A stretch of 64,000 nucleotides of DNA from Periweissella cryptocerci (GCF_004358325.1 NZ_CP037940.1:806001-870000), one strand, 5' to 3'; counted from the stretch's first letter, positions 34,515-43,896 are shown. A program made the numbers and translations. The notes: generated from the sequence alone by a model not told the origin.

Positions 34515-34637
34515 ATGGCAGAACGAATGGATGTTTCAAGTGCAAACCGCAAGCTTAAGAGCCCTAACATCAAGACTCGCAAGCGCGCGTTGAAGGCGTT
34601 ACACGATGATCGCCGTGCAAAGTCTAACAAGAAGTAA
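34515..34637 (+). CDS. Small basic protein, 'putative metal homeostasis' type
   Basis: 40 residues from the ATG at 34515 (AGAGGA upstream); the 20-residue longer frame is not needed. Composition is extremely basic: KLKSPNIKTRKRALKALHDD and RRAKSNKK. Short proteins of this pattern in lactobacilli are commonly labelled putative metal homeostasis proteins; I recall the pattern but cannot verify it here. It ends in a strong terminator, so it is a one-gene unit behind the 34-bp palindrome. Confidence 0.65.
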   Translation: MAERMDVSSANRKLKSPNIKTRKRALKALHDDRRAKSNKK

Positions 34638-34682
34638 GCACTATGCAAATCAGTGACTGTACGACCTATATTGCGTCAGACT

Positions 34683-34728
34683 AAAAAAACTTTTACCCAA
34701 CCCAAGTGGTTAGCGTAAAAGTTTTTTT
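34683..34728 (+). terminator. Terminator of the small basic-protein gene
   Basis: AAACTTTTAC/GTAAAAGTTT stem followed by seven T in all; it also works for the opposite strand, where the GNAT gene ends at 34740. Confidence 0.85.
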
Positions 34729-34739
34729 GTTTTTGTGTA

Positions 34740-35093
34740 TTATTTTTCCCAATTGATGGGGTCATACGTCAACGTATACAAAGTTTGGTGGTGGAAATTA
34801 ATCACCTGGCGCAAATCAAAACCAATTCGCTGATAGAATTTCGCTTGGGGACCAAATGATTCCACTACGTAATCGGTAAGTTCCAGATAGCGCATTACTG
34901 CTTTAAGTAGTTCGTGGCCTGCACGTTCATTTTCCATTGATAATGAAACGACTGTTGCTTCTAATGAATTGTGATCCATTTGGGCTAATTGTAACTGCGC
35001 CATTATCTGGCCGTCGTGTTGCCAAGCAAACTCGCTCACAACGTTCCCGACAGTGACAAATTTTGGTTCGGTAACCGCAACTAACATTGTCAT
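34740..35093 (-). CDS. GNAT-fold acetyltransferase-like protein
   Basis: 117 residues from the ATG at 35093 after GGAAGGGAAG; the longer frame from 35168 lacks a site. SLSMENERAGHELLKAVMRY aligns with the GNAT strand-4/helix-3 area, but the acetyl-CoA loop Q/R-x-x-G-x-G/A is degenerate (ENERAGHE). GPQAKFYQRIGFDLRQV is the typical C-terminal FYxRxGF element. Target unknown, and activity is uncertain given the loop. Confidence 0.6.
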   Translation of the reverse strand: MTMLVAVTEPKFVTVGNVVSEFAWQHDGQIMAQLQLAQMDHNSLEATVVSLSMENERAGHELLKAVMRYLELTDYVVESFGPQAKFYQRIGFDLRQVINFHHQTLYTLTYDPINWEK

Positions 35094-35186
35094 CACTTCC
35101 CTTCCGTAGTAGTACTTTGAAGGTAATATACAATGGTAGAGAAATGATTGCAAGCAATGTAAACCCATACATTGAAATTTGTCAAA

Positions 35187-35993
35187 TTAATCGTGAATGT
35201 CAGCGTTTACAGGGACTTGACGGTACTTATCACCGGCAATATCTTGATAGAAAGCCACCATCGTTGCATTCCGATATGGCAAAATCCACAACCAACCAAT
35301 CCCAAAGGAAAGGGCGGCTAAAATGTACCAACCGACAAAGCTTAAATTCAACAAGAATAGGCGCCATTTGTGCCCATCCATCAATTTCCGACTTTCAGTA
35401 ATGTACCACGTCCATTTTTCGGGTGCTGCATCAGCTGGACGGCCATCCGTGACATCCTTATAAATCAACAATGATTGCGCATATGAAAATGGTTTGATGA
35501 ACAATGGAATAATCAACATTGCCCATAAAAGTTGGAATAACACTGAAATTAAGTTAATCATAAAGTTGGCTAAAATCCGGCCATTTTGGAAACCATCAAA
35601 CGCATTCCCAAACCGCACTTGCTTGTCCGGGTTGCGGAACCAATCGAGGAACGTCCAAGAAATCCCCGTTGCAATCATCGCCATGACGATTTGCATTAGG
35701 TATGAAGAAACTTGATTGCCAAAATTCATACCAAATGTCCCTGGCACATTATCTGCACCATCGCCATCAAATAGACTTTTATTATCGCTAGCCCACTTCG
35801 TCACATCAGCTCCATGTTTTTGGAGTAAGTACGCCGTAAGTGCAACCGCCGCCACAATGATGAGCATCGTCAACAATGTTCCTAACAACGCCAAAATTGA
35901 TGGAAATAAATTTAAACGCACGGCCTGACCCCAGCGCCCTTTCAACAGACGCCGCGCATCTTTTCGGTAACTACTAATTTTTGTTTGTTGCAT
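35187..35993 (-). CDS. DUF975 family integral membrane protein
   Basis: 268 residues from the ATG at 35993 with AAGGAG upstream. The N-terminus SSYRKDARRLLKGRWGQAVR is the family hallmark, followed by about five or six hydrophobic segments and an acidic loop between the first two. The family is widespread in Firmicutes with no settled function. A -10-like TATAAT lies near 36155 upstream. Confidence 0.82.
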   Translation of the reverse strand: MQQTKISSYRKDARRLLKGRWGQAVRLNLFPSILALLGTLLTMLIIVAAVALTAYLLQKHGADVTKWASDNKSLFDGDGADNVPGTFGMNFGNQVSSYLMQIVMAMIATGISWTFLDWFRNPDKQVRFGNAFDGFQNGRILANFMINLISVLFQLLWAMLIIPLFIKPFSYAQSLLIYKDVTDGRPADAAPEKWTWYITESRKLMDGHKWRLFLLNLSFVGWYILAALSFGIGWLWILPYRNATMVAFYQDIAGDKYRQVPVNADIHD

Positions 35994-36032
35994 TCTCTCT
36001 ACTCCTTGTATTTCATCAACTTGGTTAGCCAT

Positions 36033-36408
36033 AATTCTAGCTTATGTGGTTCTTAAGAAAAAATTAATTAATTGGTCACGCTCGTGAAACGTTGCGCCGG
36101 TAACCATACTAACAGACGTTTCATTTTGTAATATCAATTATTGCTGCCGTTATTATACCATACATGTAAATACGCCCAAAAATCATATGTTTCATTTGTC
36201 TTACTTTTGCAACACTGCAGTAATATGGATTTTCGCAATTTTTTCATCGAATTTTCTTCAAATTTCAGGTTTAGTATTGGCTCTATGATATTTAAGTCCA
36301 AGGCTTAACGCTACCATTTTAATAATGTTTTTGCTAAGCTGTTCTCATTAGTTTCTAACTTACAATTACTTAACTAGCTGTTTCACTTCAACGAAAGGAA
36401 TAACTGCC
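36033..36408. other. Intergenic region, divergent promoters only
   Basis: A minus-strand TTGGGC-16-TATAAT (36152-36179) may serve the DUF975 gene. Nothing else was recognised apart from AAAGGAA before the 36409 start. Confidence 0.45.
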
Positions 36409-36669
36409 ATGAATCGAATCCATCAAGCCTTTATCTATTTACCATTACTTTGGTTAGCCATTTTGATTGCTAATGCCCTCTTAACGCACATTGACTACGC
36501 GGCCGCTTGCGCTGGAGTGATTACATTGGGCGTTATTCTCACAATTCTCTCTATCGTCAATCTCTGCCAATCTTCCGATGACGTCGGTGCACCACATGCC
36601 GGCCGCCACGTTATTGAGCCGAGAGAAAGTTTCTTTGAAGAATTCGATGCTGATACTAATAATCACTAA
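36409..36669 (+). CDS. Small two-helix membrane protein
   Basis: 86 residues, AAAGGAA before the ATG and a terminator after. Two membrane helices (about 8-26 and 31-52), then a ~34-residue cytoplasmic tail rich in acid residues (RESFFEEFDADTNNH). No family recognised. Confidence 0.6.
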   Translation: MNRIHQAFIYLPLLWLAILIANALLTHIDYAAACAGVITLGVILTILSIVNLCQSSDDVGAPHAGRHVIEPRESFFEEFDADTNNH

Positions 36670-36704
36670 TAATTTAAAAATGCTATCAGATAAACTTTGA
36701 GCGC

Positions 36705-36756
36705 AAAAAAATAGATCTGATTTCTACCTTCGGGTATGCAATCAGGTCTATTTTGT
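36705..36756 (+). terminator. Terminator of the 86-aa membrane gene
   Basis: AATAGATCTGATT pairs with AATCAGGTCTATT across a TTCGGG-containing inner hairpin, then TTTGT. Confidence 0.8.
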
Positions 36757-36800
36757 CTGCAGTGGAATTGAATAGACTTGGCGCACCACACTGGAAAAAT
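36757..36800 (-). repeat. Right-end fragment of repeat family B
   Basis: GTGGAATTGAATAGACTTGGCGCACCACACTGGA matches the right end of the B copies in two blocks (TTGAATA and CTTGGCGCACCAC), with the rest lost. It lies next to the membrane gene at 36843. Confidence 0.5.
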
Positions 36801-36842
36801 ATAGAACCTTTTTCCGCGTACACTTCATAACATCGTTTCTGC

Positions 36843-37859
36843 TTAGTTGTCCAGAATACTCGTAAATCGCTTCCAGATACGTACTTGCAAAAACTGTTGC
36901 GTGATTAAGTAAATTACCAAGAGCATAATACCGACGACACTCCAAGTTCCAAACATTTCCATGCGTTCCATTATTTCAGTTGGATTTAGTTTAAACAGTT
37001 GTTGCAAGAAATCAATTAGTTCTGGATGCCAATTGGCCGTGTCCAACAGAATACTGCCAAAGAACACTGCACTTAAAATTTGACTCCCGGTCGCTAGCAA
37101 CATCAAGCCATTTGACCAATGACGCAATACTAGTGCGAGCGCATGCGCTATCACACTGAAACCGATCGCACCAATTAACAAACCGCGTAATGGTGCCACG
37201 TGTTCCCAACTAAAAATGTGGATACTTGTCCCGCCGTTGTTAAAATGCAAACTTTGAGCGATGATAAAAAATGTCACCAGCAAAGTACCATCAACCACTA
37301 AGCCAACGATACTGTGCCACTTCGGGATTCGTCCATCCCCCGGTAAATCAACAGTACGTAATTGCATCGCTGTCCACGGTTTATCCCGATGAACCACATC
37401 AGTTAGGCGCAGTCCTCGCCACTGAAAGATTATGCCCGCCACCGTCAAAATACTCGTCAGCACAGCCATCCACAGAAGTAAATTAGTCCCAAAATGTTGC
37501 AGAATATCGCCCGTCACCATTAAAAATGGTAAATTGTTGACCCGGTAAAATGCTTCGACCACGGCTAACCCCAAGCTAACGACTACCCCTAAAACCAGCA
37601 GCAAACGCAAGCAATACCAATAAATATTGTTTAAGCCTGATTTAGCCAAAAAGCCTGTTTCGTGCTCGTATGTCGTTTGCCACAAAATCGGACTCCCTAA
37701 ATCATGTAAACGGGTCATTACTTTAGCTTTATCGTTGCTATCAGGCACACCACTTAAGATTTCGTTTCTTAGGGTTCTAATCGCTGCGACCTTGCGCCGA
37801 CCCCAAAAGTAGCGCGTCGCCGCGTGTACATATCGTTCAATCATTTGTTGTGTATTCAT
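36843..37859 (-). CDS. Multi-pass membrane protein with helical N-terminal domain
   Basis: 338 residues from the ATG at 37859; GGGTGTG lies in front, and the longer frame is less likely. Residues 1-65 form a soluble helical domain (MIERYVHAATRYFWGRRKVA, then RTLRNEILSGV) similar in style to the HAAS-type domains found ahead of membrane segments in Firmicutes. About six to seven membrane helices follow (for example YWYCLRLLLVLGVVVSLGLA). No transport motif. Function unknown. Confidence 0.65.
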   Translation of the reverse strand: MNTQQMIERYVHAATRYFWGRRKVAAIRTLRNEILSGVPDSNDKAKVMTRLHDLGSPILWQTTYEHETGFLAKSGLNNIYWYCLRLLLVLGVVVSLGLAVVEAFYRVNNLPFLMVTGDILQHFGTNLLLWMAVLTSILTVAGIIFQWRGLRLTDVVHRDKPWTAMQLRTVDLPGDGRIPKWHSIVGLVVDGTLLVTFFIIAQSLHFNNGGTSIHIFSWEHVAPLRGLLIGAIGFSVIAHALALVLRHWSNGLMLLATGSQILSAVFFGSILLDTANWHPELIDFLQQLFKLNPTEIMERMEMFGTWSVVGIMLLVIYLITQQFLQVRIWKRFTSILDN

Positions 37860-37974
37860 GTGTTCACACCCGTTCATAATTTCTATATTCTGTGGCTGAA
37901 CCACATCGTTACTTCTAGCGTACCAATAAATTCAGCCTAAATTATGAACTTCTAATGAAAAAACAAGCTTAGTA

Positions 37975-38430
37975 TTACGCTATTTCAATAGGTTTAATGA
38001 GAAATGTATCACCTAAAACGCTCATGATTCGTTGCACCACATCTAAAGTTAAATTCATCTGCGCATTTTCAACCTTCGCAATTTGACTCTGGGTCATCCC
38101 CGCTTTTTGAGCCAACTCAACTTGCGAAATATTTTGCGCAATCCGAGCACGGCGGATTTTATAGGCGGCTTCATCATTAGCGGATAGCGGAACCACCGCG
38201 GTCAAGGGTTTCCCTTCCGCAGCGGCGACAATCATCTTAGCTTCCATTTCTAAAGTTATTTCACCATCAATGTGTTTGCCGATAAATGAAAATTCCCTGA
38301 TATTGATGTTTTCAAAAAGTATCTCGTCCATTTTTTGCGATGCATCTTGAAACGCATCGGAATCAGGCTCGCTAATACTGATAATGTAATTTAACTCTGC
38401 TAACTTTTTTTCAACTAATTTATAATCCAT
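37975..38430 (-). CDS. XRE-type HTH protein, antitoxin-like
   Basis: 151 residues. A ~80-residue N-terminal region with no known motif precedes a C-terminal HTH_XRE domain (about 90-145: RRARIAQNISQVELAQKAGM then TQSQIAKVENAQMNLTLDVV). Its start overlaps the end of the GNAT pseudogene by 16 bases, so the two form a coupled unit. A palindrome sits over the shared promoter. The layout resembles a toxin-antitoxin pair with the regulator second. Confidence 0.78.
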   Translation of the reverse strand: MDYKLVEKKLAELNYIISISEPDSDAFQDASQKMDEILFENINIREFSFIGKHIDGEITLEMEAKMIVAAAEGKPLTAVVPLSANDEAAYKIRRARIAQNISQVELAQKAGMTQSQIAKVENAQMNLTLDVVQRIMSVLGDTFLIKPIEIA

Positions 38431-38861
38431 TGAATTGTTCCTCCATCAGGTAAATATTTATTAATGATAGCTTTACTCACGTCGGTGTCAAAAATTACCC
38501 GCTGCCAGTTCCGCTCCCCGCCTAAATGATCATAAAATTTTTCAATACCATTTATTTTTGATTTCAGCTGCACATATCCCTCAAATCCTGGTTGCTCAAA
38601 CGCGTCCATCGCGACAAGTGCAATTAATTTACCGCCGTATCCATAGCCTTGATTACATTCTGCCACTTCAACTAACGCCAAATAGTTGAAATAACTAGCT
38701 GACTGTCGTTTAAAAGAAACGAGTCATTTGAGCTTCCTCTCTTCATACAATCCGACAACCAACCTGTGATTTAATAATTCACCTTGCCAGTCAAATTTAA
38801 ACCCTATTTTACTGACTTTTGACAACATATCTGCATCAATAATTTGTTTGTATTCTTCCAT
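38415..38861 (-). pseudogene. GNAT acetyltransferase interrupted by an in-frame stop
   Basis: Reading from the ATG at 38861: MEEYKQIIDADMLSKVSKIG ... EERKLK, then TGA, and the same frame continues as LVSFKRQSASYFNYLALVEV and AECNQGYGYGGKLIALVAMD. The second part has the GNAT acetyl-CoA loop (QGYGYGGK) and the FYDHLGG end motif. Joined, it is ~148 residues, a normal size. One nonsense codon splits it; an internal TTG start without a ribosome site could only give the 88-aa C-terminal part. Confidence 0.75.
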
Positions 38862-38863
38862 AC

Positions 38864-38893
38864 ATTATATCACATTATTCTAATTTAGAATAA
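38864..38893 (-). promoter_or_regulatory. Promoter with 19-bp palindrome for the GNAT/XRE unit
   Basis: TATAAT (minus strand, 38864-38869) lies only a few bases from the ATG, and TTATTCTAA-N-TTAGAATAA (38875-38893), a perfect palindrome, covers the -35 zone. This suggests autoregulation by the XRE protein. The ATG at 38861 may be leaderless or not used. Confidence 0.55.
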
Positions 38894-39029
38894 TTACGCC
38901 GAATTAGTCTGAAACCTATCCTTATCTCAGCGCACTCCTTTCATATAAAAAACTAGCAATGCCCTCTAGTTAATAAAATACGAAAAAAGTTACTGATAAT
39001 TTTAATTTGGCGCCGCTATTATGTAAAAA

Positions 39030-39440
39030 ACAAGCAGCGGCTCGGTTAGTTTTCAATGCACTTCGGCCTTCAACGCGTTTTTGCTAATTTGAACATTATC
39101 ACTAACTAACGGAGTGCCGGCAAATTACTTGGCGGGCGCAGCCTTTACACCGCGACTGGGGGAATATGTGTGAAGCACATATTTCCGCTGAAGATAAGAT
39201 GAGGAGTCTTGGGGATTTATCACCTAGAGTCCCAGCTTATCTGAACCGACCAAGACAGACATCCAGCCTGCAAGGCTAATCTAATCGCGTTAGGATTAGA
39301 TTCAGTATTTTGTGAAACAAAATGCTGGGATGTTTTGCGTTGCCGGGTCACAGGCATAAGCACAAACCGGCTTGGGAGGCTGCTTCCAGCGTGGTGCGCC
39401 AAGTAATTTGCCGGCACGCAGTGGCCAAACTCATTCAATC
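39030..39440 (+). repeat. Hybrid repeat: family B ends with a family A internal module
   Basis: Outer parts are B (TGCCGGCAAATTACTTGGC at the left, GCGCCAAGTAATTTGCCGGC at the right). The centre from about 39252 to 39370 (GACAGACATCCAGCCTG, GCTAATCTAATCGCG, TGTTTTGCGTTGCCG, CAGGCATAAGCAC) matches the right half of the 23.5-kb A element. It shows modules moving between families. Confidence 0.8.
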
Positions 39441-39447
39441 CCACGAA

Positions 39448-39487
39448 CAAAAAACAGCGCACCTCAATTACGAAGTCCGCTGCTTTT
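39448..39487 (-). terminator. Terminator of the ABC exporter operon
   Basis: AGCGGAC...GTGCGCT stem followed by GTTTTTTG on the minus strand. Confidence 0.7.
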
Positions 39488-39495
39488 GGCACACA

Positions 39496-41358
39496 TTATG
39501 CAGTTAAATTAGTACTAAATTGAGCATTATACAGGCCGGCGTAAACCGCGCCTTTTGCCATTAATTCATCATGATTCCCAGTTTCCACAATATCACCATG
39601 ATCCATCACGACAATGTTATCGGCGTTACGGATTGTTGATAAACGGTGGGCAACCACAAAGCTAGTCCGCCCTGATAATAAGCTTTCCATCGCATGTTGA
39701 ATCAAAGTTTCTGTCCGCGTATCAACTGATGACGTAGCTTCATCCAAGATTAATATTTCCGGATTTGCCAAGAAGGCCCGTGCAATCGTCAACAATTGCC
39801 GTTGTCCTTGCGAAATATTCGAGGCTGTTTCATTCAAAATGGTTTGGTAACCTTCTGGTAATTGGCGAATGAACGTATCAGCATGGGCTGCTTCAGCGGC
39901 GGCAAAAATTTCAGCGTCGGTCGCGTGTTCATTACCATACTTGATATTATCGTAAATGGTTCCCGTAAATAACCACGTATCTTGCAAGACCATCGCAAAA
40001 TGACTACGCAAGTCTTCACGCGTCATGGCACGGGTATCTTGCCCATTAAGACGAATCACCCCGCCATTTAAATCGTAGAAACGTTCAAGCAAGTTGATAA
40101 TCGTCGTTTTACCCGCACCTGTATGACCAACAATTGCGACCATTTGACCGGGCTTAACGGCTAATGAGTAATCTTCAATTAATGGTGCATCTGGTGTGTA
40201 ACCGAATTTAACGTGTTCCAATTCAACTTTGTTATCGCTGTTCTTAGCTGGAACCGTGTCAAATTCAGTCCGCATTTCAGGTTCATCGAGGACTTCAAAA
40301 ATCCGTTCAGCAGAAGCGACTGTGGCTTGAATCGTGTTCGTTAAGTTGGCCATTTGGGTAATTGGTTGAGAGAATTGGTTCGTGTATTGCAACATCGCTT
40401 GCACGTTCCCCAAACTAATATTACCCTTAGCAACCATAATTCCACCAATAACCGCCATTGCTAGGTAATCCAAATTATTCACAAAACGCATCATTGGATA
40501 AATCAACGTTGAGACAAATTGCGCCTTCCAGGCTGATTTGTAGTATTTTTCATTTTGTTCCTTGAACTGTTCAACCGCATCTTCTTCATGGTTGAAAGTC
40601 CGCACTACCGTGTGACCAGAATAAGTTTCTTCAATTTGATCGTTCAACAAACCAAGTGCGGCTTGTTGGCGCGAGAAGAACCGTTGTGAGCGGGGCGCAA
40701 TAATTCGGACAATCGCTAAACTCAAGGGTACCGTGAGAATCGCAACCAGTGATAACTTCCAACTAATTGTGAGCATCAAGTACAAGACCCCCACGAAAGT
40801 CAGTGCCGACGTTACCAATTGGATTAATGATTGTTGCAAAGTTCCCGAGATGTTATCCATATCGTTAATGACCCGCGACATGATGTCCCCGTTGCTATGA
40901 GTATCATAATAACTAATTGGCATGCGCATCATCTTAGCTTTGAAATCTTTCCGCAATTGATACACCGTTTTTTGTGAAATTCGGGTCATCACGACTTGTT
41001 GAATCGAGCTAAACAATGCTGACAAGACATAGAAAATCGCCACAGTCACCAAAATTGTTTCGATTTTATTAAAGTTAATTGGCAAATCGTGAACCGGTGT
41101 GCCGGCTTTTTTCAAAGCAAGACCACGCATGATACCGGTGTATATTTCAGTAGTTGCTTTACCTAAAATTTTAGGCGCATTTACCGAAAGAATGACCGAT
41201 GCAGCTGCCATAATCAAAGAAAATACCACCCCTGCAATATCAGTCCGCAAGTATTTAAATAACCGAATCACGGTTGGCCAAAAGTGTGTGGCTTTTTCGA
41301 CGGGGCCGCCGATTTTATTACCGCCCTTACCTTGCATTCGTGCACCAGGATTACGCAT
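39496..41358 (-). CDS. lmrD: ABC multidrug exporter subunit, LmrD-like
   Basis: 620 residues: six-helix exporter membrane domain (about 30-345) and an ATPase domain. Walker A is VGHTGAGKTTI, the signature is non-canonical (ISQGQRQLL rather than LSGGQ), and Walker B ends in the catalytic Glu (LILDEATSS). This is the LmrD half of a heterodimer: its Glu completes the active composite site with the partner's good signature. The ATG overlaps the upstream gene by eight bases. Substrates are not predictable. Confidence 0.9.
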   Translation of the reverse strand: MRNPGARMQGKGGNKIGGPVEKATHFWPTVIRLFKYLRTDIAGVVFSLIMAAASVILSVNAPKILGKATTEIYTGIMRGLALKKAGTPVHDLPINFNKIETILVTVAIFYVLSALFSSIQQVVMTRISQKTVYQLRKDFKAKMMRMPISYYDTHSNGDIMSRVINDMDNISGTLQQSLIQLVTSALTFVGVLYLMLTISWKLSLVAILTVPLSLAIVRIIAPRSQRFFSRQQAALGLLNDQIEETYSGHTVVRTFNHEEDAVEQFKEQNEKYYKSAWKAQFVSTLIYPMMRFVNNLDYLAMAVIGGIMVAKGNISLGNVQAMLQYTNQFSQPITQMANLTNTIQATVASAERIFEVLDEPEMRTEFDTVPAKNSDNKVELEHVKFGYTPDAPLIEDYSLAVKPGQMVAIVGHTGAGKTTIINLLERFYDLNGGVIRLNGQDTRAMTREDLRSHFAMVLQDTWLFTGTIYDNIKYGNEHATDAEIFAAAEAAHADTFIRQLPEGYQTILNETASNISQGQRQLLTIARAFLANPEILILDEATSSVDTRTETLIQHAMESLLSGRTSFVVAHRLSTIRNADNIVVMDHGDIVETGNHDELMAKGAVYAGLYNAQFSTNLTA

Positions 41359-43099
41359 CTAAATCACTTCCTTTCTTGATTTGGGTATCAATAATTTCTT
41401 GGTAGGTCGCATTATTTGCGGCCAATTCTTTGTGTGTGCCTTGACCAACTACTCGGCCTTCTTCAAGCACCATAATAATGTCAGCATCCGCAACCGTTGA
41501 AATCCGTTGCGCCACAAGTACTGTAATCGCTTGTTGCATGGCGGCATCTTGTTTCAAATTAGCCCGCAAATTGGCGTCAGTTTTGAAGTCTAAGGCAGAA
41601 AATGAATCATCGAAAATATACACTGGAGCTGGTTTAATCAACGTCCGGGCAATTGCTAACCGTTGACGTTGACCACCTGAGAAGTTATCCCCGTTTTGTT
41701 CTACTCGTAAATCCAAACCACCTTGTTCACGAATAAATTCACCTGCTTGCGCTAACTCTAAAGCGTGCCACATTTCATCATCAGTTGCGTCAGGCTTCCC
41801 ATATTGTAAGTTTGAACGCACCGTCCCAGTAAAGAGGACGGCTTTCTGTTGCGTAATTGAAATATCGTTGTGCAAATCTTTTTGCGTTAATTCACGAATA
41901 TCTTGCCCGTTCAGCTTAATTTCACCCTTTTCAATATCGTAAAGGCGGGGAATTAAGTTCACCAACGTTGATTTACCTGAACCTGTTCCACCAATGATGG
42001 CCACGGTTTGACCAGCAGTAGCGGTAAAGTTAATATCTTGCAACGCTAACTGTTCAGCGCCAGCATAGCGAAAATCAACATGATCAAATTGTAACTTCGT
42101 GGGTGCGTCGACAATTAATTTGTCCTTAGGTTCAGTCGGATCAACTACTGAATTTTCCAATGCTAACACTTCATTAATCCGCACGGCTGAAGCTTGCGCC
42201 CGGGGAATGAAGACAAACACCATTGAAAGTTGCATGAAACTCATCAGAATTTGAGTGGCATATGTCATAAACGCCACTAAGTTACCAACTTCCATTGATT
42301 GGGCGCCAATCAAGTGCGCACCATACCAGACAATCGCAATGTTCACCGCTGACAACACGAACGTCATAATTGGGAACATAAATGATGTAATAATGAAAAC
42401 CCGGCGGGCAGTTTTCATCATATCAGCGTTCGCGCCATCAAACCGATTTTGTTCATACGCATCTTGATTGAAGGCCCGAATTACGCGCACCCCCGTCAAA
42501 CCTTCTTGGAAGACCAAGTTAATGCGGTCGGTTTTCTTTTGCAAGCTCTTGAACAATGGAACGGCAAAATACATAATGCCAATCACCGCAATCGCCAAAA
42601 TTGGGAGTGCCACGGCGAACACAATCGTTAAAGTGTGATCCTTCGTGTAGGCCATAATCCCAGCGCCGACTAACATAATTGGTGACATAATCATCATCCG
42701 CAACATCGTTTGCATGACATTTTGAATTTGGGTGACATCATTTGTCGTCCGGGTAATCATCGTGGCGTTCCCCATTGAATCAAACTCGCGGTTCGACAAA
42801 TTCGTAATCTTGTCAAATAGTTGAAAACGTAATTTCTTCCCTAGTTTTTGGGATTGCGTAGAAGCAAAATACACATTCACCGCCGCCCCAGTCACCCCAA
42901 TAAAGGCCACCAAAAGCATTTTTGCCCCCGTGTGCCAAATGTAGGGAATATCTTGTTGCGCGACACCTTTATTGATGATGTCACTGGTCACAGTTGGTAA
43001 GTATAAATCGGCCGACACTTGGACGATTAGGAAGGCCACCGCTAAGATGACCGCCCACCACTGCAAATTTTTCTTTGCTAGTTTAAACATATAATTCAT
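41351..43099 (-). CDS. lmrC: ABC multidrug exporter subunit, LmrC-like
   Basis: 582 residues, same fold as its partner. Walker A GGTGSGKSTL and a canonical signature NFSGGQRQRL are present, but the Walker B catalytic Glu is replaced by Asp (YIFDDSFSALD). That is the degenerate-site half seen in LmrC and similar proteins. The pair forms one composite active and one degenerate ATP site. Confidence 0.9.
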   Translation of the reverse strand: MNYMFKLAKKNLQWWAVILAVAFLIVQVSADLYLPTVTSDIINKGVAQQDIPYIWHTGAKMLLVAFIGVTGAAVNVYFASTQSQKLGKKLRFQLFDKITNLSNREFDSMGNATMITRTTNDVTQIQNVMQTMLRMMIMSPIMLVGAGIMAYTKDHTLTIVFAVALPILAIAVIGIMYFAVPLFKSLQKKTDRINLVFQEGLTGVRVIRAFNQDAYEQNRFDGANADMMKTARRVFIITSFMFPIMTFVLSAVNIAIVWYGAHLIGAQSMEVGNLVAFMTYATQILMSFMQLSMVFVFIPRAQASAVRINEVLALENSVVDPTEPKDKLIVDAPTKLQFDHVDFRYAGAEQLALQDINFTATAGQTVAIIGGTGSGKSTLVNLIPRLYDIEKGEIKLNGQDIRELTQKDLHNDISITQQKAVLFTGTVRSNLQYGKPDATDDEMWHALELAQAGEFIREQGGLDLRVEQNGDNFSGGQRQRLAIARTLIKPAPVYIFDDSFSALDFKTDANLRANLKQDAAMQQAITVLVAQRISTVADADIIMVLEEGRVVGQGTHKELAANNATYQEIIDTQIKKGSDLDA

Positions 43100-43450
43100 A
43101 TACCTTTCTTTTTTTGTTGGTATTGTTAGTCTGCAACAAGTTGTTTAGGCCAATACTATTCCGCTTGCGTATTGTTTGCCAATGCCACAGTATGTGCTCC
43201 GCCGAAAAACCGTTTCTTAAGTTTGAGCATTATTACTGACTAGCCAAGTGGAGTTTAACAATACGTAAGGCTAATAGCGTAATTTAGTACCTACCTAAAA
43301 GCTACTTTAACACACTAACAACACCTTAATTATTTTCGTAAAGCATTCACTTTTATGGAACACTATCAAAAAGTTACCGCATTCAATTGTACGCTTGTAA
43401 ACTTGATTGACAAGGATTTAGGCTTGGAAGTAATGAAATTGCAATGTTCA
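43100..43450. other. Intergenic region with repeat-B scrap
   Basis: TAAGTTTGAGCATTATTACT at ~43218 matches the left arm of the B repeats; the rest is degraded. No gene seen. Confidence 0.45.
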
Positions 43451-43453
43451 TAC

Positions 43454-43491
43454 TAAAAAAGCGATCAAAACTTACGCTTCAATCGCTTCTT
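43454..43491 (-). terminator. Orphan terminator-like hairpin
   Basis: AAGCGAT/ATCGCTT stem followed by TTTTTT on the minus strand. No coding gene precedes it, so it may end an unidentified short transcript starting near 43530. Confidence 0.5.
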
Positions 43492-43639
43492 AAATTCACC
43501 TGTTTGAGATATTGTTCTCGAATTATATCTATTTATTTGGGAGTATTTGCACAAATTTGTTGCATTCATCTATTTTACAACATCCCTGTGCAAAAACATG
43601 ATAAAATCCTAACTAATAAAACTTAGCGAGGTATTTCAC

Positions 43640-43885
43640 ATGTTAAAAAACAATTTATTATTGGGTGGTACTTTAATTTCATTTTTTATAATGTTGGTTG
43701 AAATTATGCTAGTTGCCTTGTTAAACATCCTTACTCCTCTCGTATTTGAAGTAAAAGTCATTGATACTGATCAAACTTTCCAATTTTGGGCGACTTCACT
43801 AGGTGGTGTCACTATTCTAACCATCGTTATTTTTGTTGCTTTCGTCGTCCTTGATATTTTAGCGATTAAATCCACACATAAATAA
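43640..43885 (+). CDS. Small two-helix membrane protein
   Basis: 81 residues, GAGGT before the ATG. Helices at about 8-34 (GTLISFFIMLVEIMLVALLN) and 50-73 (GGVTILTIVIFVAFVVLDIL), basic tail IKSTHK. No family recognised. A further tiny frame with its own AAGGAG follows after 11 bases. Confidence 0.6.
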   Translation: MLKNNLLLGGTLISFFIMLVEIMLVALLNILTPLVFEVKVIDTDQTFQFWATSLGGVTILTIVIFVAFVVLDILAIKSTHK

Positions 43886-43896
43886 GGAGCGGTATT

